This document shows positions 1 through 5,199 of a DNA stretch of 5,199 bases, piece by piece. The notes beneath the pieces were generated by a model that was given only the letters and a program-made list of their open reading frames with translations, searched no databases and had not been told where the DNA came from. The stretch is taken from positions 1-5,199 of the forward strand of contig CAMLHB010000172.1 of NCBI GenBank assembly GCA_946479725.1, written 5' to 3'. Made by a program: the position numbers and the translations under genes. Origin of the DNA: an uncultured Actinomycetes bacterium (GTDB lineage Bacteria > Actinomycetota > Thermoleophilia > Solirubrobacterales > 70-9). Numbering within the stretch: the first letter of the stretch is position 1; each line of letters starts with the position of its first letter.

Positions 1-2
1 GC

Positions 3-83
3 TACGAGCGAGAGCGGCCCGGCGAGCTGATCCACATCGACGTCAAGAAGCTGGTAGGAAAATCGCCGTGGCACCGCCGATAA
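3..83 (+). pseudogene. IS481-type transposase fragment, truncated at its 3' end
   Basis: The reading frame starting at base 3 enters from outside the window and gives YERERPGELIHIDVKKL, which I recognise as the start of the DDE catalytic core of IS481-family transposases; the D in HIDVKK is the expected first catalytic aspartate. After KKL (about base 53) the family normally continues with a GRI-like stretch and more than 100 further residues carrying the second D and the E. Here the reading becomes VGKSPWHRR and stops at TAA 81-83. The transposase is therefore cut off just after its first catalytic residue and cannot be active. The upstream helix-turn-helix part may lie left of the window. 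No terminal inverted repeat is visible. The assignment rests on a short stretch but the motif is distinctive. Confidence 0.75.
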
Positions 84-90
84 TCCCTAG

Positions 91-682
91 TTATCGCACC
101 TCGGCAAGCCTCCCGAGGAGCGTCACCCGCTGCGAGACCCCAGCGGCCTTGGCCGCCTTGGCGAGCCGTGATCGCATGGCGGGTGGAGTGAGCGGCTCGT
201 ATCGGAGATTGAAGAGGAGGCGGGAATGTTCGATGCCCAATGACGAGCGCGCATCGAGGTACATGCTTGTGAGGCCCGCGATCCAGTCATTGGGGAGGAA
301 GACCTGTCGTTCGCGGCGTCCCTTTCCCACCAGTCGCAACGCCCTCCCGGGCATGTCGATGTCCCGGCGCCTGATTCCCACGGCCTCATGGACCCGCACG
401 CCGGTCGTGACCATCAGCGCGACCGCGAGAAGGGTTGTCGACTCATGGGGCCTCCTCTCAACTGAACGCCTTGCGGGGGGCCTGCCGACGTCGACCCGAC
501 TTCTGGGCCTCGATGAATGCGACCACGACACCTCGATCGATCTCTTCAACGTCGAAGCGGGCACCTACGGATCCCGCGAAGCTGGCCAGGTCGCTTTCGT
601 AGGCGCGAATCGTGTGCGGCGAAAGGTCTCGCGTCGCGAGCAGCCAGCGGATGTACTGATAGCGGGCTTTCTCGATTTGCAT
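91..682 (-). pseudogene. Tyrosine recombinase (phage-type integrase), frameshifted and deleted
   Basis: Two minus-strand frames together make one broken integrase. From ATG 682-680 the first frame reads RYQYIRWLLATRDLSPHTIRAY and on to FIEAQKSG, a typical N-terminal SAM-like core-binding domain, then stops at 460-458. The catalytic domain continues in another frame from about 459, with STTLLAVALMVTTGVRVHEA; the first catalytic Arg is encoded at 396-394 and the beta-hairpin Lys (GKGRRER) at 324-322. It runs to GVSQRVT, then gives LLGRLAEVR and stops at 91. Intact relatives continue after RVT with PHMLRHT, so the HxxR box, the later His/Trp and the nucleophilic Tyr are missing. Between the two domains the usual linker and start of the catalytic domain (some tens of residues, from memory of the family) are also missing. 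The gene must be inactive. Its 3' end faces the transposase fragment, 7 bp away. No tRNA or attachment site is visible. Confidence 0.85.
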
Positions 683-791
683 CTGCGGGTGGCGATGTGA
701 TCAATTGCAAACCGACTCGTTTATTTCGGTGAGAGGGGCGCCGACCTGGATTTACGGGACGATCCCTGCGTTCCAAAAAAGGCTTGTGTAC

Positions 792-822
792 TTGACAAAC
801 ACCGATTGCCCTGGGGTAGGGT
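792..822 (+). promoter_or_regulatory. Sigma-70-type promoter giving a leaderless transcript
   Basis: A perfect -35 hexamer TTGACA lies at 792-797 and a TAGGGT -10 element at 817-822 (matching TAnnnT), separated by 19 bp, slightly longer than the usual 17-18. Transcription normally starts about 7 bases after the -10 element, which here is A829, the first base of the ATG of the membrane-protein gene. There is no room for a Shine-Dalgarno sequence, so the mRNA is probably leaderless. The rest of the intergenic region (683-791) shows no clear gene or terminator; it contains a six-A run at 775-780. Confidence 0.7.
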
Positions 823-828
823 CGTGCA

Positions 829-1998
829 ATGTTTACGCAACAGGGCAGATTCGGGATCTCGATGGCCATGGCGTTTGTGCTCTTCAGCCTAGGTGCTGCC
901 GAGTCGGCCTCGGCAGCACCTGCCTCCGTCGTGATCGACACGCTCACCCCGGAGCTGCAGCAAGCGGAAACCGGCGGTGGATCCAAGGTGGACCTGAGCT
1001 TCACGAACCTGACCGACGGGCCGGCCGCGCTGGAAATCGAAACGCCCGAATGCAAACCCAGCCAATCGAGCCTCAACACGAACCAGCTGCCGCCCAACCA
1101 GATCACCACGGTGACGGTGGAATTCGCCGACTCCTGCGCCCATGAAGGGCTGAGATCGCAGCTCACCGCTGTGCTGGCCGGCGGAACCTCGCAGGTTTTT
1201 GAAATCCAACCTCAAGGAGCACCGGCAAAGGCGCCTAACTGGCATGAGCTATGGGCGTTCGCCGTCGCCCTTCTCGCCAGCCTGCTCCTCAGCGTGCCCT
1301 TCTACTTCTGTTGGTGGGAACCGAAGAACGCGGGCGAGCGTAGGCCGAGTCAGCCTCTGGGCTCGCTCGACGCAACCTGGAAATTCAACGACAATTGGGC
1401 CACCAACGCGACCGCCGCCGGGGCCTTGTTGAGTGGTCTGTTCAGCGCCACGACGGCAAAGGCGTTCCTCGGCGACAACGCTGAAGCCCTCACCGCACTT
1501 GCAACCGTAGGCGGGGTAATCGCCCTGATCCTCGTTAGCGCCGCCCCTATCCTCGTCCTCGCAACCAAGAGCTACAAGGAGTCAAACGGCAAGCGAGGCG
1601 ACGCCTTTACCGTCGGCGGCGTGCTGCTCGGGGCCGCCCTCGTCCTGGCCGCCGCCGCGGGACAGCTCTGGGTGGTCGCCTATACCGCTTCCGAACTCGA
1701 CCTCGGCAGCGCCGGGTGGCTCGTCTGGGTTGCCTTCGGCATCGGGATCGTCATCCTCGGCACCTACAGCTTTCGCTTCCTCAAGGATCTCCTCGAGAGG
1801 GGGACTGAAGCGAAAGCGACCGAATCCAAAGTAGAGATCGAAGCCGCCAAGCTCATCGTCAAGGCGATTGAAGGCGCAACGAAGCAAGACTCCAAAAAGC
1901 AGAAAGAAACCTTCATCGAGCTCGGCGACACGATCGACGCTCAGGAGGCCAGAGCGGACGAAAGCTACCGTCGGCGACCCCGCAGCGCTCTTCTCTAG
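829..1998 (+). CDS. Secreted-domain, multi-pass membrane protein of unknown function
   Basis: I do not recognise this 389-residue protein as a named family. Residues 1-30 look like a signal peptide: Arg7, a hydrophobic core MAMAFVLFSLGAA, and a likely cleavage at ESASA-AP. Residues 31-138 resemble an Ig-like beta-sandwich with strand patterns such as KVDLSFTNL and ITTVTVEFA; Cys75 and Cys103 could form a disulfide. Hydrophobic segments follow at about 141-163, 195-213 (weak), 221-246, 260-285 and 296-318. Basic loops at 166-173 and 247-256 suit a cytoplasmic side, so the ectodomain should be outside and the tail inside. A W-x-F-x-x-x-W-A-T-N stretch at 184-193 precedes the second segment. The tail, 319-389, is rich in Lys, Glu and Ala and likely helical. 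ATG 829 is chosen because the promoter places the transcript start on it; the later Met12 would lose the basic n-region. The second gene begins at or just before this stop codon, which points to an operon. A receptor, channel-like or effector membrane component are all possible. Confidence 0.85.
   Translation: MFTQQGRFGISMAMAFVLFSLGAAESASAAPASVVIDTLTPELQQAETGGGSKVDLSFTNLTDGPAALEIETPECKPSQSSLNTNQLPPNQITTVTVEFADSCAHEGLRSQLTAVLAGGTSQVFEIQPQGAPAKAPNWHELWAFAVALLASLLLSVPFYFCWWEPKNAGERRPSQPLGSLDATWKFNDNWATNATAAGALLSGLFSATTAKAFLGDNAEALTALATVGGVIALILVSAAPILVLATKSYKESNGKRGDAFTVGGVLLGAALVLAAAAGQLWVVAYTASELDLGSAGWLVWVAFGIGIVILGTYSFRFLKDLLERGTEAKATESKVEIEAAKLIVKAIEGATKQDSKKQKETFIELGDTIDAQEARADESYRRRPRSALL
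891..921 (+). repeat. Perfect 13-bp inverted repeat in the signal-peptide coding region
   Basis: The left arm AGGTGCTGCCGAG (891-903) and right arm CTCGGCAGCACCT (909-921) are exact reverse complements around a 5-base loop TCGGC. A T890-G922 wobble could add one pair in RNA. The stem spans codons 21-31 of the membrane-protein gene, ending at the predicted signal-peptide cleavage site, and begins about 60 bases from the 5' end of the presumed leaderless mRNA. No T-run follows, so it is not an ordinary intrinsic terminator. Ala/Glu/Ser codons in GC-rich DNA favour such sequences, so a role is not proven. Confidence 0.8.
1943..1948 (+). promoter_or_regulatory. Shine-Dalgarno-like AGGAGG upstream of the second gene
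   Basis: AGGAGG lies inside the end of the membrane-protein gene. In the frame of the downstream gene the codon at normal spacing (9 bases) is ACG 1958-1960, not ATG, GTG or TTG. The nearest ordinary in-frame start downstream is GTG 2018, 69 bases past the motif, which is too far for direct use. The site may serve an ACG start or may be chance (it encodes part of the Gln-Glu codons of the overlapping gene). Confidence 0.4.
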
Positions 1999-2017
1999 CT
2001 ATTCGCGGACTGACCCG

Positions 2018-3763
2018 GTGGCGCGCGACCTGCACGGACTCATCCAGCACTCCTTCGCGGTGCGCATTCCGCGCGACCTCGAGCCTCTCTATGCGGGTGA
2101 GGACGTCGCCGATGCCGACCGGCTCCTACGGACAATCTTCGAGGCCCCGGGTTTCAGACTCGGTGAGGCCGAGATGAAGCACCGCCTTTGGGGGGTCGGT
2201 GGCGAGGGATCGTGGGACCACAGTCTCCTGGTCCGCCACCGCCAAACGACGATCGAGCCTCGCCCGTTCCCATTCAAGGAAGAAGAACTCCCGAAGTCGG
2301 TTGCCTGGAGCATGGGCGAGTGCCCGGGTCAGCCCAATCCAGAGGACCCGTGGGAGGGCTTCGTAATCGGCGGGGTCGACCGATCCGTGGAAAGTCCTCA
2401 CAAGGACTTCCTTGCCGAAGAGACTGGCGGCGCTGAAGCAGGTGAAGGTGCCGCTCTATCAAGGCTCCTCTGCCAGCTTCTAGCCCACCGCCGCTCCCGC
2501 CTCTTCGGCTTGCCCTTGGCTCGAGAGACGGTCAACGTCCTCCTGCCGCACGCCCTACTCAAACCGTGCGAACCACACCGGCCCGGACACGGCGGCTGGT
2601 TCGCGCAACCCATGCTGTCGCTCTTCTACGTCTATGGATCTCGTGGCTTCCGCCCGATCTTCTCCTTCAGCCTCTTCCTGATCCCCTGCGACATCGCCGC
2701 GACCGAACTCTCTTCACGACCCATGTCCGGCGCCGAGATGCACACCTCAGTCCGAAACCAGTGGCCGCTCGCAACCGCGTTCAACGTCGAAAAGAGACCC
2801 GCGTTCACAGTCTCCGGGCCACTTGGCGGCTACCTGGCCGCTGCGGCCGCACCGGCAATGGAGCTGCTCGGCTTCCGGTCCACCGAGGACACCTGGGCGG
2901 CGAAGGCAGATGAAAACGACTCCGATCACCGAGAGGTGACCCTGCGGACGTTCACCGAGGCCACGCTTTTCGCCATCGCGCTGCGGATGACCGGGGGCAC
3001 GCCCGACCTCCCGACCGTGCAGGCCAGGAAGGAAATTGGCGATCATGTACTCACCACTCTTTCGGCCTCTCGTGTCTCCTCTGTGGTCGTCGTCGACGAC
3101 AACTGCGCAGCGGCACAGCCTGCCGCCGAAAGGTTGGACACCTGCAACGAGCCAGACCTCTCAGGACTTCTCGCCGAAGTCTCTGCAGCCATCTCCCAGC
3201 CCTACCGGATGCCGGCCCAGATACCGGATAGCGGACCGGACTGTTACCGCCTCGACCGCGACTTTTTCGACACCCGCGGCTACGCAATCGCCATTCTTCC
3301 CGCCAATCGCTGCGTTGTGACCGTCGGCGATCGGTGCGCCCAGCAGGGTCTGGAAAGATCCGCGCTACTCGAGGCGGGATGGACCGCCTACATGGTTATC
3401 GGCGCCGCAACGGCAACCGGAATGATTCGCAGCGTCTTCCGCGATATCTCCCGCTCCGATCGCTCAAAGCCCGGTTCGATCGCCGACATCGAGCGCGAAG
3501 CGATGGTCGAGCTGCATGAGACCTATGACCTCGAAATCATGACCGAGACCTACCGCAGGCGCTACCGCCTCCTCCGCAAGCACCTCGGCATTACCGCCGA
3601 ATTCGAAGCCCTCAGTGACAAGCTGGAGGCGCTTTATCGGGAGACGAGCACTCGCTTTGAGGGGAAATCCGAGAAGCGCCTGCAATTGCTCACCTGGGCG
3701 ACCGCGATCCTGAGCGCAGTCATTGCCGGTGGCACCTTGGTCCTCATCTTCAAAGGCGGCTGA
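2018..3763 (+). CDS. Unknown protein with a C-terminal membrane anchor; 5' end uncertain
   Basis: This gene encodes 581 residues from GTG 2018. I do not recognise the family. The start is uncertain: TTG 1868 would add 50 residues, but the first 30 of these are a Ser/Lys/Arg-rich reading of the neighbour's lysine-rich tail and are probably not real; ACG 1958 has a perfect AGGAGG 9 bases upstream. GTG 2018, 19 bases after the neighbour's stop, is the conservative choice and would rely on translational coupling. Numbering from GTG, the N-terminal half is a mixed domain with LHGLIQHSFAVRIPRDL near the start and a striking aromatic strand region, LFYVYGSRGFRPIFSFSLFL, at about 202-221. A second region (about 320-460) contains SVVVVDDN and a beta-rich YAIAILPANRCVVTV. 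Residues 480-555 are largely charged helix, probably coiled coil, leading straight into one hydrophobic helix at about 556-577 and the ending KGG. The protein is thus probably cytoplasmic and anchored by its tail. No nucleotide-binding, nuclease or protease motif is evident. Confidence 0.8.
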   Translation: MARDLHGLIQHSFAVRIPRDLEPLYAGEDVADADRLLRTIFEAPGFRLGEAEMKHRLWGVGGEGSWDHSLLVRHRQTTIEPRPFPFKEEELPKSVAWSMGECPGQPNPEDPWEGFVIGGVDRSVESPHKDFLAEETGGAEAGEGAALSRLLCQLLAHRRSRLFGLPLARETVNVLLPHALLKPCEPHRPGHGGWFAQPMLSLFYVYGSRGFRPIFSFSLFLIPCDIAATELSSRPMSGAEMHTSVRNQWPLATAFNVEKRPAFTVSGPLGGYLAAAAAPAMELLGFRSTEDTWAAKADENDSDHREVTLRTFTEATLFAIALRMTGGTPDLPTVQARKEIGDHVLTTLSASRVSSVVVVDDNCAAAQPAAERLDTCNEPDLSGLLAEVSAAISQPYRMPAQIPDSGPDCYRLDRDFFDTRGYAIAILPANRCVVTVGDRCAQQGLERSALLEAGWTAYMVIGAATATGMIRSVFRDISRSDRSKPGSIADIEREAMVELHETYDLEIMTETYRRRYRLLRKHLGITAEFEALSDKLEALYRETSTRFEGKSEKRLQLLTWATAILSAVIAGGTLVLIFKGG

Positions 3764-3789
3764 CCATGCAGCCCGGGGGAGGCAAAGCT

Positions 3790-5199
3790 CTACCGCCAGA
3801 GCTCGCCGCGGAGCATCTCGTTGCCGCGTTCGAGCTGCTCGATGGTGGCGGTGGCGACCGAGCGGACACGGGTCGCCCGGTTGATGCGGGCCTGGACCTC
3901 GCGGTGTGACTTGTTGGTGCGACGGGAGACGTCGGCGACGAGGCGGCGGCGCTCGTTGCGGAGGCGCTCGCGAGCTGCGTAGGCGGACTCCCGCTCCGGC
4001 TTGAGGTCCGGCGCCTTCGGCTGCGCGGAAGGGATCGCTCTCCTCACGGCGGGCGGATCGTCGGTCGGGAAGAGCTGCAGGGCGGTCTCGCTCATGATCG
4101 CCCCGTCGAGCTCAGCGGCGCCGGAACTGAGGGCGGCGAAACCGCCGCCAGGCTCTCCTGACTCCGGTTCGGGGGCGTCCATCTCGACCTCTTCCTCCTC
4201 CCCGGTCGGCGAGAGGTCGAGGGCGTGGCGGCGCTCCAGCTCGATCTCGTGCGCCAGCGCCTTCAGGCGTGAGTCGGCCGGCATCAGCAGGTAACTCATC
4301 TGCCGGCGCGGCCCGGGAGTTGCGCGGATGAAGCGGCCGACGACCTGACGGAAGAAGAGCTCGGTTCGGGCAGCGGTGGCGTAGACGCCGACCCGCAGGC
4401 GGGGGATGTCGACGCCCTCGGAGACCATCAGGACCGAGACCAGCCAGCGCTGCTTGGAAGCAGCGAAATCGGTGATGCGGCGGCTTGCGTCGGGCTCGTC
4501 GCTCATCACCAGCTCGGGCCGCTCCCCCGAGATCGAGCCGAGCCGGGCCGCGATCGCCCGCGCGTGCTCCTGGTCGGAGGCGATGACCAGGCCACCGGCG
4601 TCGGGATGGCCGTCGGCGCGCACCTCGCTCAGCCTGGCGTCGGCGTCTCGCAGCACCTCCCCCATCCACTCGCCCTCCGGGTTAAGCGCCGTGCGCAGGC
4701 GCCGGGCGGCCTCCGCAGCCGGCAGAACGAGGTCGAAGTCGGCGCTGCGCAGGCGCCCGCCGGAGAGCCACTCCATCTCGCCGTCGTAGGGGAGGAAGGT
4801 GATCGGTCGACAGACCCGGTCGACGAGCGCCTGGGGATACCCGTAGACGTAGTCGGCCTGACTGAGGCCGTCCCCGTCGTAGGTGACCCAGGGAATCGCC
4901 GAGTTGTCGGAACGAAAGGGGGTCCCGGAGAGCAGCAGGCGGAAGCGGGCGCCGTCGAAGGCCTTGCGGGTCTGCAGCCCCCAGGCGGCCAGGTCGCCCA
5001 TGTGGTGCGGCTCGTCGGCGATCAGCAAGGTGGCACGGCGGCTGGCGGCAAGCCGGTGGGTCTCCGGCCCCGCCGCGATCGTCTGGTAGGTGACGGCGAC
5101 GCCGTGGAAGTCGACCGACTCGGCTCCGTCGGAGTTCGGCCGGTTCGGCTCTAGGTCGATCCCGTAGCGAGCGGCGTCGGCCGCCCACTGGCGGCAGAT
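3790..5199 (-). CDS. DExH-box superfamily 2 helicase, N-terminus outside the window
   Basis: The frame is open to the right edge, so 469 C-terminal residues are visible and the Walker A motif (I) lies outside. Counting from the edge, ICRQWAADAARYGIDLEP (residues 1-18) and VAVTYQTIA (36-44) match the Ia/Ib region. Motif II is DEPHH at 62-66, motif III is SGTPF at 91-95, the second RecA domain has LVIASDQEHARAIAARL at about 204-220, motif V is SEGVDIP at 260-266 and motif VI is QVVGRFIR at 285-292. All visible ATPase and helicase residues are intact, so it is probably active on DNA or RNA using ATP. An acidic linker (EEEEVEMD, about 334-341) leads to a basic helical tail, about 402-469, with ERLRNERRRLV and SHREVQARINR. 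The closest group I know is the large actinobacterial DEAD/DEAH helicases resembling type I restriction R subunits. No nuclease motif is visible in this part. It converges on the gene pair with 26 bp between stops and is more GC-rich than they are. Stop TAG is at 3792-3790. Confidence 0.92.
   Translation of the reverse strand: MCRQWAADAARYGIDLEPNRPNSDGAESVDFHGVAVTYQTIAAGPETHRLAASRRATLLIADEPHHMGDLAAWGLQTRKAFDGARFRLLLSGTPFRSDNSAIPWVTYDGDGLSQADYVYGYPQALVDRVCRPITFLPYDGEMEWLSGGRLRSADFDLVLPAAEAARRLRTALNPEGEWMGEVLRDADARLSEVRADGHPDAGGLVIASDQEHARAIAARLGSISGERPELVMSDEPDASRRITDFAASKQRWLVSVLMVSEGVDIPRLRVGVYATAARTELFFRQVVGRFIRATPGPRRQMSYLLMPADSRLKALAHEIELERRHALDLSPTGEEEEVEMDAPEPESGEPGGGFAALSSGAAELDGAIMSETALQLFPTDDPPAVRRAIPSAQPKAPDLKPERESAYAARERLRNERRRLVADVSRRTNKSHREVQARINRATRVRSVATATIEQLERGNEMLRGELWR

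Noticed and set aside
68..700. Long plus-strand open frame (210 codons) across the integrase remnant
   Set aside because: It is antisense to clear integrase homology, has an Arg/Ser/Pro-rich composition typical of shadow frames in GC-rich DNA, and resembles no protein I know.
683..791. Short palindromes TGATCA and CAATTG near 697-708 as an operator or attachment site
   Set aside because: They are six-base palindromes expected by chance; no second copy or longer symmetry was found nearby.
546..1166. Minus-strand open frame of 206 codons opposite the start of the membrane-protein gene
   Set aside because: It covers the promoter and signal-peptide region of a well-supported gene on the other strand and has no recognisable domain.
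1868..1957. TTG 1868 as the start of the second gene
   Set aside because: The added N-terminus reads as an out-of-frame copy of the neighbour's Lys/Glu-rich tail, the overlap would be 131 bases and only a weak AAGG lies close upstream.
3758..3773. GGCTG / CAGCC pairing as a terminator between the convergent genes
   Set aside because: The stem is only 5 bp with a 6-base loop, overlaps the stop codon and has no T-run on either strand.
4564..5154. Plus-strand open frame of 196 codons opposite the helicase
   Set aside because: The minus-strand helicase motifs are unambiguous here; the antisense frame is Gly/Val/Ala-rich shadow sequence.
1..5199. CRISPR array, tRNA or rRNA genes
   Set aside because: No regularly spaced direct repeats and no tRNA or rRNA-like conserved stretches are visible on either strand.

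Overview
The window looks like a piece of a high-GC actinobacterial chromosome (Actinomycetota; Thermoleophilia/Solirubrobacterales is a guess). The reasons are the GC-rich third codon positions, a TTGACA...TAGGGT promoter that places the transcript start on the ATG of its gene (leaderless mRNA, common in this phylum), and a large SF2 helicase of a type I associate with actinobacteria.

Layout. Positions 1-682 are a graveyard of mobile DNA. A truncated IS481-type transposase reading runs in from the left edge and stops at 83. Facing it, on the minus strand, is a tyrosine recombinase (integrase) pseudogene at 91-682 that has lost its frame, a central segment and its catalytic C-terminus. Positions 683-828 are a short intergenic region holding a well-formed promoter. 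Positions 829-3763 hold two plus-strand genes that appear to form one transcription unit. The first encodes a secreted-plus-membrane protein of 389 residues. The second encodes a protein of about 580-600 residues with a single C-terminal membrane helix. I recognise neither as a named family. The helicase gene, on the minus strand at 3790-5199, converges on this pair with only 26 bp between the stop codons and runs off the right edge.

How the genes may work together. Predicted topology puts the Ig-like domain of the first protein outside the cell and its charged, helical C-terminal tail inside. The second protein is predicted to be cytoplasmic and anchored by its last helix, so it could sit beside that tail. 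A sensor or channel paired with a membrane-tethered partner fits this arrangement, but no catalytic motif is visible in either protein, so the function is open. The pair has lower GC than the helicase and lies next to decayed mobile elements, which fits acquisition by transfer. The helicase may be a resident chromosomal gene or part of the same accessory region; the window does not decide this.

The points most worth following are the uncharacterised gene pair, the uncertain start of its second gene (a perfect AGGAGG sits upstream of an ACG rather than a normal start codon), a perfect 13-bp inverted repeat inside the signal-peptide coding region of the first gene, and the leaderless promoter.
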